Assembly (NCBI GenBank): GCA_034430255.1
Contig: DAOUEU010000019.1
Span: forward strand, 1-24,577
Origin: DATKYK01 sp034430255
Lineage (GTDB): Bacteria > Chloroflexota > Dehalococcoidia > E44-bin15
Direction: 5' to 3'
Length of the DNA stretch: 24,577 nt
Within the stretch, counting starts at the first letter, position 1. Each line of letters opens with the position of its first letter. The notes under the pieces were generated by a model that saw only the letters and a list, made by a program, of their open reading frames with translations, was not told the origin of the DNA and made no database searches. Shown in pieces: positions 8,497 through 15,526 of the stretch. The translations under genes were made by a program, and so were the position numbers.

Positions 8497-9288
8497 CTAT
8501 AAAATCCTGGCCTCCCTGAGTCTGAGGGCTAGATTCGCTGCTGCTTCCTCCTCGTTGTTGCCATTAACGATATCACATTTCGATTCCCTTTGCGGTATAT
8601 AGAGATCTATCATGCTCGTCCGCTTCATGGGTAATGCCGCAATGCCGAGGTCCTGATATCCCCAAACCTGAACAGGTTTATCCTGAGCGGCCATAAGCTC
8701 TCGCAGGGCAACACTGCGTAGCTGGCCCAGCTCATGGCTCACCGTAACCAGCACCGGAAGTGGGGCTTCGACCACCTGGTAGCCATCCGAAACAACCCGT
8801 TCCACCCTCACCTTGCCATTATCGACCTCCACTTTTTGGGCTATGGTAACAGCGGGGATTTCCAGAATCTCGGCAATGCCGGAGCCAACCTGGCCGGCAT
8901 CGGTATCCGCTGCCTGCCTCCCGGTAAGTATCAGGTCATATTTGCCTATCTTAGTTATAGCTGCGGCCAATATGCAGGCTGTGGCGTTACCGTCTAAGTC
9001 GTTAAAAGCCTGGTCCTCTAGAATAACCAGTTCATCGGCGCCGGCCGCCAGGCATTTCCTCAGCACAGCCCTCGCTAACCTCACTCCCATGCTTATTGCC
9101 GTTATCCTGCTCTGGTGAAATTCTTTAATCATAAGAGCAGCCTCCAGGGCATTCTCATCGTAGGGATTTAGAACTGGAGGAACACCGGCCGCGGGAATAA
9201 CCCGTTTCGCCTCCGGGTCTATCCTGAAGATAGAAGGTGGAGCCTCGGGGTCAAGAACCTGCTTAATAGTAACGATTATCTTTAGCAC
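8497..9288 (-). CDS. etfB: Electron transfer flavoprotein beta subunit (EtfB/FixA)
   Basis: A 263-residue protein starting MLKIIVTIKQVLDPEAPP, the standard EtfB/FixA opening. It has LNPYDENALEAAL and GRQAADTDAGQVGSGIAEIL, which form the nucleotide-binding (AMP or second FAD) region. The start is GTG at 9288 with GAGG 7 nt upstream. EtfB normally works only as a heterodimer with EtfA, whose C-terminal domain holds the shuttling FAD. Here the next gene is a GlcD-like oxidase 27 nt downstream and no EtfA is anywhere in the window. Either an EtfA from elsewhere is used, or EtfB is a subunit of an unusual complex. It is the first enzyme gene after the TetR regulator. Confidence 0.92.
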   Translation of the reverse strand: MLKIIVTIKQVLDPEAPPSIFRIDPEAKRVIPAAGVPPVLNPYDENALEAALMIKEFHQSRITAISMGVRLARAVLRKCLAAGADELVILEDQAFNDLDGNATACILAAAITKIGKYDLILTGRQAADTDAGQVGSGIAEILEIPAVTIAQKVEVDNGKVRVERVVSDGYQVVEAPLPVLVTVSHELGQLRSVALRELMAAQDKPVQVWGYQDLGIAALPMKRTSMIDLYIPQRESKCDIVNGNNEEEAAANLALRLREARIL

Positions 9289-9333
9289 ACGTTCGCCTCG
9301 TGTAAACTTAAGAGAAGCCTTTCCAAGAACTCA

Positions 9334-10005
9334 TTATGATTTGCCTCGCTTCCTCTGAGTGTTGGATAAACGAGTCCCCAGTATACGCTCAGTTATGTTC
9401 TTTGCGTGTTCTTTCAATCGTTGTTTATACTCCTGAGATTCAGGATCGATTCCCAACAATGCTCCTATGAACTGTGGTGACACATTAAGTCCCCAATATA
9501 TCCAACTGAGCGATAGTAAAACTAGCGGCAGATCGATTCCACTGCGTCGCTCCCCGTTTACGGTGGCCTCGGCTTGTCTTACCCATTCACTAATACTTGG
9601 CATCAACTCTTCCTGTTCGACCCTGCGTAGTTCGGGATCTTGCTCAACCCATTGGCGCAGGAAAAGGGGGGCGTAGTTTGGGTTCTCACTTACTACATTG
9701 AAGAGTTCTTCAATGATAAGGTCCGTATATTGTCTCAGTACACGATCATCACTCATATCTTGGGTAAACATTTCGCGAACATGATTATCGATCATATGTG
9801 TTACAGGAATTACAGAACGTTTGAGCACCATATTGTAGAGGTTCAGCTTGCTTTCGCAGTGATAATAGCAGGTTTGAATCGATATACCTGCTTCGGCCGC
9901 GATTTGTCGCGTAGATGTGCCATGAAAGCCGCGCTCTGCAAAAAGCCTCTCTGCGGAATCCAGTATTCTCTGAAGTGTGTCAGTTCTGTTCTCTTGCTTG
10001 CTCAT
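9334..10005 (-). CDS. TetR/AcrR-family transcriptional regulator
   Basis: A 223-residue protein with an N-terminal helix-turn-helix: RILDSAERLFAERGFHGTST, then RQIAAEAGISIQTCYYHCESK, the classical TetR DNA-binding block (about residues 12-55). The C-terminal ligand domain is helical and not specific to a recognised subfamily. It is first in the EtfB/GlcD/FixCX unit, 45 nt before EtfB, and has inverted repeats just upstream that could be its own operators. The natural guess is a repressor released by a substrate or CoA thioester of the pathway, similar to FadR/AcrR-type regulation of acyl-CoA genes. The ligand is inferred, not seen. Confidence 0.92.
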   Translation of the reverse strand: MSKQENRTDTLQRILDSAERLFAERGFHGTSTRQIAAEAGISIQTCYYHCESKLNLYNMVLKRSVIPVTHMIDNHVREMFTQDMSDDRVLRQYTDLIIEELFNVVSENPNYAPLFLRQWVEQDPELRRVEQEELMPSISEWVRQAEATVNGERRSGIDLPLVLLSLSWIYWGLNVSPQFIGALLGIDPESQEYKQRLKEHAKNITERILGTRLSNTQRKRGKS

Positions 10006-10037
10006 GTGATCAAATAAAGGTAAATTGCTGAGATATC

Positions 10038-10080
10038 AATCAAGCGTTTGATTCAAATTAACAAATAAAATTCGATTTGT
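10038..10080. promoter_or_regulatory. Candidate TetR operators (two inverted repeats)
   Basis: AATCAA-GCGT-TTGATT (10038-10053) and ACAAAT-8 nt-ATTTGT (10061-10080) are perfect 6-bp-arm inverted repeats lying 33-75 bp upstream of the tetR start. Their position in the regulator's own leader fits autoregulatory operators. The surrounding DNA is AT-rich, so chance palindromes are possible. Confidence 0.45.
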
Positions 10081-10253
10081 CAATATTGAATATATCGATT
10101 TTATATCCTCGAGATTACGTGGGGCGTCGGTCGAACTTTCTGTGTTGGCGATACGATGCAGTCTGATAAGACAATTGGTTAATCAGTTAGAAAATGGAAT
10201 TGGCTTAGGTTAAGTGAGATTACGGTGATAAATTTATTAACGAATAGCGAATA

Positions 10254-11753
10254 TCATGGATTGATAGCGCTGATAATATCTCCATTCAGACCCGGGAATT
10301 GCGAAAGCCAGTTTAATCTTTCATTTTTCAGGTTCATTGATAGCTCAGTTTTCTGCTCATCGTCGTAGTAATTCTTAAGGTCGAAGCGGTCCACTTCGAT
10401 CTCAGGTATGTCCACAGGCACCTCATATCCCCAGAAATCATCTCTTGCCCACTTGATTTTATCTTTGGCGATCATCTCAAGTATTTTTATGGAGTCTTTT
10501 ACCGTAATCTTTTGCCCTCTCACCATGCCCCCAACAACTCCTGTGTTCAAGAAGAAGCACTGGATATCAGGATTGGCCCGGAGTATCTCAAGGAACATGT
10601 TCCCCTCCTCTGTCCGTGAACCGACGATGAAGGGGTTTGTGCCCACCACTCTAAGCGATTTGCCTGCCTCGGTCGGATCACCAGCTGATGTCTCTACGGA
10701 CTCACCGAGCATGAAGGCCGCAGCTGCCCATTCGGGACTGAGGCGGGCGACTGGAGGCATAATATCCTGTCTCCTAGTTATAAACACGATAAAATTTACC
10801 TTCTCCAGATCTATGCTGTTATCAGTAAATGCGATGTCCCTTCTCTTTACCATTGCACGTCCATTAGTAGTTAGACTGCTGTCGAAGAAATCGACCCTCC
10901 CGGTCTCGGGATGGACGCATACATTCTCCAATATGGCCCTGTGGCTCAACGCAGCAGAATAGAGTAGCGGTTGAGAGCTAGGCTCCAATCTATCGGTCTT
11001 TATATAAAAGGAGTCCTCAGTGCCGATAGCGGTACCATCCTCTGTGAATATAACGACGTCGTCTTGCCGAATGACAACTGTCTCGGGATAACCAAGCCAG
11101 TGCGAATGGCAAGACAGGCTGGTTTTACCGGTCCCACTGAGGCCGAACAACAGAAAGCCGAAATCCCTCAGCTCCTTGTCTCTGTATACGCGTAGTATCT
11201 TGCTTGCCGCATGAAGACCCAGATGCCCCCGTTTCTTAGCCCAGTACATCACTTGCCTTAGCATGGCTTTCTTATTCTCACCCTTGTAGTCGCTTCCGAG
11301 GATAATAGTCAATCCGGCCGCAGGAAATACCAGTACCTTCTGCTCAGGCCACTCCGGAACAGTGAGTGCTACGAAATCGGGTTCCTTCCCTTTGGATGGG
11401 AATAGGGTATGTCCCCACATCAAAGGGAGCCTAGCATACTCGGCCGTGACGTATAACCGGCAGTTTCTCCTGAAACCCCGTGTTGAGCACATGACTCTGT
11501 CCAGGGATATTACCTCTTTCTTCTTTAAATACTCGAGGACATTATGGATAAGCTCCGTGTCTTCTTGACTTGGTTGGTCTAATATTACCTCGGTTAATTT
11601 CGCCATTCTGTTCCGCACTTTTGTCGTTACAGAGAGGTTGCCAAACTCGCTGATGATCCCGCCGTGTTCTAAAGCCCAATTACAAAGGCTTTCATCAGTA
11701 GGATTGTCTATGATCTTCTTAGGCTCGAACCTTTTTCCCAGTATGTACTCCAT
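10254..11753 (-). CDS. pckA: Phosphoenolpyruvate carboxykinase (ATP), divergent form
   Basis: A 499-residue protein. It would convert oxaloacetate plus ATP to PEP, CO2 and ADP, a gluconeogenic or anaplerotic step. Evidence: P-loop FGLSGTGKTSL (204-211 core), a metal-binding DD at 231-232, and the PPVARLSPEWAAAAFMLGE block that matches the LPPVSKLTPEQAM-type block of classical PckA. TNPFIVG follows as a counterpart of the classical GAPFMPL. The classical kinase-2 motif DDEHGW is replaced by RQDDVVIF followed by TEDG, and the adenine/arginine loop also differs, so this belongs to a divergent PckA branch. The carboxykinase call is fairly safe, but nucleotide preference is not certain. It follows the MBL-fold gene by about 110 bp and has its own promoter candidate. 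Confidence 0.82.
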   Translation of the reverse strand: MEYILGKRFEPKKIIDNPTDESLCNWALEHGGIISEFGNLSVTTKVRNRMAKLTEVILDQPSQEDTELIHNVLEYLKKKEVISLDRVMCSTRGFRRNCRLYVTAEYARLPLMWGHTLFPSKGKEPDFVALTVPEWPEQKVLVFPAAGLTIILGSDYKGENKKAMLRQVMYWAKKRGHLGLHAASKILRVYRDKELRDFGFLLFGLSGTGKTSLSCHSHWLGYPETVVIRQDDVVIFTEDGTAIGTEDSFYIKTDRLEPSSQPLLYSAALSHRAILENVCVHPETGRVDFFDSSLTTNGRAMVKRRDIAFTDNSIDLEKVNFIVFITRRQDIMPPVARLSPEWAAAAFMLGESVETSAGDPTEAGKSLRVVGTNPFIVGSRTEEGNMFLEILRANPDIQCFFLNTGVVGGMVRGQKITVKDSIKILEMIAKDKIKWARDDFWGYEVPVDIPEIEVDRFDLKNYYDDEQKTELSMNLKNERLNWLSQFPGLNGDIISAINP

Positions 11754-11779
11754 CTTTGTACACCTTTACCTAGTACTAT

Positions 11780-11808
11780 ATAATATCCTTTAGTCAGGAC
11801 GCAAGCAA
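11780..11808 (-). promoter_or_regulatory. Candidate sigma-70 promoter of pckA
   Basis: On the minus strand TTGCTT (11808-11803) and TATTAT (11785-11780) are separated by exactly 17 nt, about 27 nt before the pckA ATG. An AAGGTG ribosome binding site follows. The match is good for both hexamers, but the region is AT-rich. Confidence 0.5.
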
Positions 11809-11823
11809 TATATAATATATAAT

Positions 11824-11849
11824 TCCGGTTTAATAGATATAACACCGGA
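11824..11849 (-). terminator. Weak hairpin after the MBL-fold gene
   Basis: TCCGGT (11824-11829) and ACCGGA (11844-11849) can pair around a 14-nt loop and are followed on the minus strand by an AT-rich tract. It lies just after the MBL-gene stop. The short stem and lack of a clean T run make it only a possible terminator. Confidence 0.3.
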
Positions 11850-11863
11850 TATTTTCAGATTTT

Positions 11864-12757
11864 CTAGGCCAATCCCTTATTCTTGAAGTAGATGACGTAC
11901 CCACCTACGATCATAGTAAGGTCCGTCTCGTTTACCTTTAGCCCGTAGCGACTAGTAATATGGTCCCCGATCCTGCGGTTTATAGCTTCTAGTGTCTCGC
12001 CTTCCTTTAAAGACTTGAGGATTACATCACCAAATAGGCGGGTGTTTTCTGCGGCCATTGAGATCAATACGTCCGCCTCCGACTCTACGCCGCCATGTGA
12101 ATAGAAAAGTATTCGGGCTCCCAGTTGCTTTATCCTCTCAATTGTCTCCAAGTACTGATCAAGGTCAAAGCTCGGTGGGGCAACAGCCGGTAGTGGTAGA
12201 GTTCTGGTACTTGAGCTGGGAAATCCCAGGGCCTCACCACAAAAAAGACCATTTAAGCTAGGGTCAAAGATGACCATATGATGAGGCGCATGTCCAGGCG
12301 CGTATATAATGTGCAGTTCTCTACCATTGATATGGATTATCTCGCCATCCTCGGGGACTAATATCTGTGATTCTTGCACAGGAGCAATAGGTCCAAAGCG
12401 ATCCTCGAAGTCCGAACCAAAGACCATTTTGGTACTATCAATGAGGCGAGAGGGGTCAATGGCGTGCTTTATCCCACGGGGATGGACCAACACTTTCGCT
12501 CCAGGGAAGAGCTGAGCCAGTGTGCCTATGCTTCCAGCATGGTCCATGTGTATATGGGTAGGAATGATGTAGGCTAGATCCTCTATCCCTATTTGTTTCA
12601 TGCCTTCTTGAATGGATGGAATGGCAGCAGTTGGACCAGGCTCAATCAGAACTACATCCGACTCTTGGATAAGGTATGTCGCGAATATGGTGTCCATACC
12701 AGGAATCGATGTCTCCAAGCGGTAGATCTTGTTCGCTACTTCTTTTATATCTACCAT
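11864..12757 (-). CDS. Metallo-beta-lactamase-fold hydrolase
   Basis: A 297-residue protein of the MBL superfamily (glyoxalase II/lactonase-like). The metal motif is THIHMDH (H68, H70, D72, H73), followed by a third-histidine block APGHAPHH and a late YSHGG histidine. The usual bridging Asp appears as Glu in FCGEALG, as in several MBL hydrolase branches. It probably uses two metal ions to hydrolyse an ester, thioester or lactone; the substrate is unknown. The start is ATG 12757 with GAGAGG just upstream. It is separated by only a few bases from the TPR remnant on its right and by about 110 bp from pckA on its left, so a shared operon with pckA is possible but not obvious. Confidence 0.85.
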   Translation of the reverse strand: MVDIKEVANKIYRLETSIPGMDTIFATYLIQESDVVLIEPGPTAAIPSIQEGMKQIGIEDLAYIIPTHIHMDHAGSIGTLAQLFPGAKVLVHPRGIKHAIDPSRLIDSTKMVFGSDFEDRFGPIAPVQESQILVPEDGEIIHINGRELHIIYAPGHAPHHMVIFDPSLNGLFCGEALGFPSSSTRTLPLPAVAPPSFDLDQYLETIERIKQLGARILFYSHGGVESEADVLISMAAENTRLFGDVILKSLKEGETLEAINRRIGDHITSRYGLKVNETDLTMIVGGYVIYFKNKGLA

Positions 12758-12768
12758 AAACCTCTCTG

Positions 12769-12960
12769 TTATAATCTATCTAACATGTCTTGCGTCCTGC
12801 GCAGCCAGTAGACCATTCCCATCCCCCGGAGCATCTCTTGGGCTTTATTAAGGGTTTCGAGAGATTCGTCCCTCCGGTCAATATCGGCGTAGAGTTCACC
12901 CAATCGGAGCTATCCAACAGCACAGAATGGGAGCGTTTCCAGTTCGCTTAAAGTCCTGTA
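12769..12960 (-). pseudogene. C-terminal remnant of a TPR protein
   Basis: Downstream of an in-frame TAG (12912-12910) the minus strand encodes LRLGELYADIDRRDESL and then NKAQEMLRGMGMVYWLRRTQ and DMLDRL, ending at TAA (12771-12769). This looks exactly like the end of a TPR-type protein of the kind attached to bacterial adenylate/guanylate-cyclase or AAA regulators (terminal helix pattern MGM-YWL-RTQ). The same frame remains open a short way upstream of the TAG but without recognisable TPR units. The gene's body is missing, so this is a decayed end fragment. The upstream boundary is approximate. Confidence 0.5.
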
Positions 12961-13002
12961 TCTAGAGAACATAAACAATAAAATTTCGATACCCTAACTT
13001 AG

Positions 13003-13073
13003 TACCTCCTCTTAGAGTCGAACTTACGACAAACGGTTTGGGAAACCGTCTTCAGGTTATGAGCTACTCAGAC
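13003..13073 (-). tRNA. Degenerate tRNA-like sequence, possible tRNA-Gly(CCC) remnant
   Basis: The minus strand folds to tRNA proportions (71 nt). It has a perfect 5-bp anticodon stem ACGGT/ACCGT closing the 7-nt loop TTCCCAA (anticodon CCC at 13042-13040, with the expected T before and A after). A T-loop TTCGACT lies 10 nt further on, and a D-arm start TAGCTCA is present. The T-stem, D-stem and acceptor stem pair only partly (about 3 of 5, 3 of 5 and 4 of 7, counting wobbles). It is therefore either a tRNA relic or an integration-site scar, and is unlikely to be a functional tRNA. A chance resemblance is possible. Confidence 0.35.
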
Positions 13074-13143
13074 TGGTCAAGTAGCCCCCGTAATGGTTCT
13101 CTTATCCTCTCCTATAGGATTGCCAAAGTAGGGTGCCCTGAAG

Positions 13144-13374
13144 CTATTTGATGCAGCTATCCATATAATTAACGAAATCCTGAATGGTTGTGAGTTCTTT
13201 CATCCGGTCAATATCTATCTCTATATCGAATGCCATTTCCGCACCGATTATGATCTGTACCCAGTTAAGGGAATCAGCTTTTACATCCTTAAGTGCTGTA
13301 TCCAGGTTGATTTCCTGCTCATCGCAATGAGTAATCTTCGCAATTACTTTTCTTAGTTCGTCCAGCGTTGACAT
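13144..13374 (-). CDS. acpP: Acyl carrier protein
   Basis: A 76-residue acidic helical protein. The phosphopantetheine attachment motif is ADSL (Ser35 in VKADSLNWVQ), and the pattern EMAFDIEIDI then TTIQDFVNYM matches helices II-IV of ACP. It carries acyl groups as thioesters during fatty-acid or polyketide-like synthesis. It lies 31 nt after plsX, which is a normal companion. The departure is that both follow a benzoyl-CoA-reductase-like set rather than fabH/fabD/fabF. It may be a dedicated carrier rather than the housekeeping ACP, as its recognition-helix residues NWVQIIIGAEM differ from the usual DTVELVMALEE. Confidence 0.85.
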   Translation of the reverse strand: MSTLDELRKVIAKITHCDEQEINLDTALKDVKADSLNWVQIIIGAEMAFDIEIDIDRMKELTTIQDFVNYMDSCIK

Positions 13375-13405
13375 CCTGATTCTCTCCTGAGTGCGGTAAG
13401 TTCAC

Positions 13406-14440
13406 CTATTTATTTTCTATTAATATGCCTGCTTGGATCCTCTCCAGTTCAGAACGGAGTTGGTCAACGAAGCCACTCTCTATGGCTTCTTTCGCACATT
13501 GAATTGTGCCGATTATCTGTTGTGCCTGGCTACTACCATGGGCTATTCCAACTACCCCATCTATTCCCCACAAAAGCCCTCCCCTTTCCATGCTGGAGCT
13601 GATAAGCTTGTGAAGTTCGGAGGTGATATTTTTTAGGTCTTCTGGCGATAGTCTATCTCTTAATTCTTGGCTGAGCCAATGGCAAACCGCCTCACTGAGA
13701 CCTTCACAAAACTTTAGTATTATATTTCCGATGAAGCCATCGCAGACAATAACATTGGCTTTGCCCTTGGGAATGTCTATACCCTCGACATTACCAATGA
13801 AGTTCAGTCCACTATTCTTTAGCAAAGAGTAAGCCTCTTTCACAACCTCATTACCTTTACCCTTCTCAGCACCTACATTTAGGAGGCCAACAGTGGGATT
13901 TTTAATGCCATGGAATATCTTGGCATAAATACTACCAGCCGCGGCAAAGCCTACCAGATGATTGGGCTGACAACCTACATTGGCTCCGAGGTCCAGAACA
14001 ATAGTATCGGGGGCCAGCCTGAGGAAGGCACCCCCAGCCATGGGCCGCTGTATGCCTGGTACAGTCCCCAGATATCGCATAGCACAGACCGCGGTGGCAC
14101 CCGTAGCACCAGCACTCACCACAGCGTCGGCTTCGCCTTCCTTAACTAGTCTGGTGGCTACTGCCACCGAGCTGTTGGTCTTACGCAGGGCAGCCATGAT
14201 TGGATCCTCTCCATCTTTAATTACCTCGCTGGCTTCAACCAGGCGGACCGGGAGGTTGGTGAAATCGGTCCCATTTAGCTCACCTTCAATTTCTGCTTTT
14301 GGGCCTACCAGAATAATCTCTACTCCCAAATCACCAGCGGCCTTCACTGCTCCCCTAATTATCTCACGAGGAGCATAATCACCACCCATAGCATCAACCG
14401 CTATCCGTATTTGCCGACCTGTATCGCTTGACTTTCCCAT
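13406..14440 (-). CDS. plsX: PlsX, phosphate acyltransferase (acyl-ACP to acyl-phosphate)
   Basis: A 344-residue protein. PlsX turns acyl-ACP plus phosphate into acyl-phosphate for phospholipid synthesis. Family marks: AVDAMGGDYAPREII at the N-terminus, GNVEGIDIPKGKANVIVCDGF in the middle and GIDGVVGIAHGSS near the C-terminus. Motifs usually SAGNTGA and DVGANVDC read SAGATGATA and DLGANVGC, so active-region residues differ. This marks a divergent or specialised paralogue. The start is ATG 14440 after a GGAGG-like site. It follows the ATPase/ferredoxin gene by 27 nt and precedes the ACP by 31 nt, so it is probably co-transcribed with the reductase genes. Confidence 0.88.
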   Translation of the reverse strand: MGKSSDTGRQIRIAVDAMGGDYAPREIIRGAVKAAGDLGVEIILVGPKAEIEGELNGTDFTNLPVRLVEASEVIKDGEDPIMAALRKTNSSVAVATRLVKEGEADAVVSAGATGATAVCAMRYLGTVPGIQRPMAGGAFLRLAPDTIVLDLGANVGCQPNHLVGFAAAGSIYAKIFHGIKNPTVGLLNVGAEKGKGNEVVKEAYSLLKNSGLNFIGNVEGIDIPKGKANVIVCDGFIGNIILKFCEGLSEAVCHWLSQELRDRLSPEDLKNITSELHKLISSSMERGGLLWGIDGVVGIAHGSSQAQQIIGTIQCAKEAIESGFVDQLRSELERIQAGILIENK

Positions 14441-14467
14441 GGCGCCTCCTTTTTTAAGAAGTTAAGC

Positions 14468-15526
14468 CTACCAGCTATGGATTATGGCTTTGCTTGAGCA
14501 AACATCATGACAATTTTGTTCAAGGTTACAGCTACGAAATCCTGGGCATAGGAAGGCAAGCTTCTTCCTCGCCTCTTCGTTCACCTTGGCTTTCGGCTCA
14601 CTGCCGTCAACTTTAGCCACAATAAAAATCCCCGATGGACAGGCCTGGACGCACTCACCACAACCATTACACCGTCCTGTGTCAATGGTAATAGAATATT
14701 CCCCGGTTCCGTCAGTATAGCCGTAGTGAATCTTCATCGGGTGTGAGTTCACCCCGATCGATCGTTCTTGGGCGAAGATTGCTGCTCCCAGGGCGCCAAT
14801 TATCTGCGGGTCTTCACTGATAAGTGGCTCCATGCCTGTCTTTTCTCTGAGCTTGGCCACCATCCCTCTATTCTTGGCGATACCTCCAGTTATGCTGAAC
14901 TCCTTCTCTATAGATACCCGTTTTAAAAGGTTTACGCTGCGATTGGCTATGGCTTCTTGCAGGCCGGCCAGAATATCGCTCTTGGCTATCCCCTGCCTGA
15001 GATAGGCAATGGCCTCCGATTTGGCAAAGACCGCGCATATGGTATTGAAGGGGATAGCCGTTTTTGACTCAAGGGCTAAGTCTCCGATCTCTTCCAATGG
15101 GGTGTTCAGCACCTCGGCTATCATTTCAAGAAACCGGCCAGTGCCCCCGGCACACTTATCATTCATAATGAAGTTGGTCACCCGGCCTTCACCATCGCAG
15201 CTAATCGCTTTGCAATCTTGGCCGCCCATATCCAGGATAGTACGCACATCAGGGAAATACCAGTTGATACCCCGGGCATGGCAGCTTATCTCAGAGATAT
15301 TTTCATTGGCGAAAGGAACGAGCACCCTTCCGTAGCCGGTAGCAACCGTATATTGAATATCACTGAGGGATAGCCCTGGTCCTTTCATGACCGCTTCAAT
15401 TGTCATGTAAGAAGTCTTGATACTCTCGGGACCGGTATCACAGATCACCGATGACAGAATTGATCCATCATTTAGCAGCACAGCCTTGGCTGCTCGGGAA
15501 CCAATGTCTATCCCGGCGAATATCAT
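14468..15526 (-). CDS. BadF/BadG/BcrA/BcrD-family ATPase with fused ferredoxin domain
   Basis: A 352-residue protein. Residues 1-255 are an ASKHA-type ATPase (IDIGSRAAKAVLL, LDMGGQDCKAIS, ITGGIAKNRG). The subunit-bridging [4Fe-4S] cysteines are in KCAGGTG (C125) and ICAVFAKSE (C164). The C-terminal 80 residues are a ferredoxin: C286-x2-C289-x2-C292-x3-C296-P, then C327-x5-C333-x5-C339-x3-C343. Such activators use ATP hydrolysis to push electrons to very low potential into 2-hydroxyacyl-CoA dehydratases or class I benzoyl-CoA reductases. The fused ferredoxin would be a built-in electron donor, whereas Thauera-type systems use a separate ferredoxin. It follows the other ATPase directly (TAG then ATG). 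Confidence 0.9.
   Translation of the reverse strand: MIFAGIDIGSRAAKAVLLNDGSILSSVICDTGPESIKTSYMTIEAVMKGPGLSLSDIQYTVATGYGRVLVPFANENISEISCHARGINWYFPDVRTILDMGGQDCKAISCDGEGRVTNFIMNDKCAGGTGRFLEMIAEVLNTPLEEIGDLALESKTAIPFNTICAVFAKSEAIAYLRQGIAKSDILAGLQEAIANRSVNLLKRVSIEKEFSITGGIAKNRGMVAKLREKTGMEPLISEDPQIIGALGAAIFAQERSIGVNSHPMKIHYGYTDGTGEYSITIDTGRCNGCGECVQACPSGIFIVAKVDGSEPKAKVNEEARKKLAFLCPGFRSCNLEQNCHDVCSSKAIIHSW

Noticed and set aside
9640..10017. Plus-strand 125-codon ORF opposite tetR
   Set aside because: It is the antisense shadow of the TetR coding sequence; its translation lacks any known motif, while the minus strand has a clear TetR helix-turn-helix.
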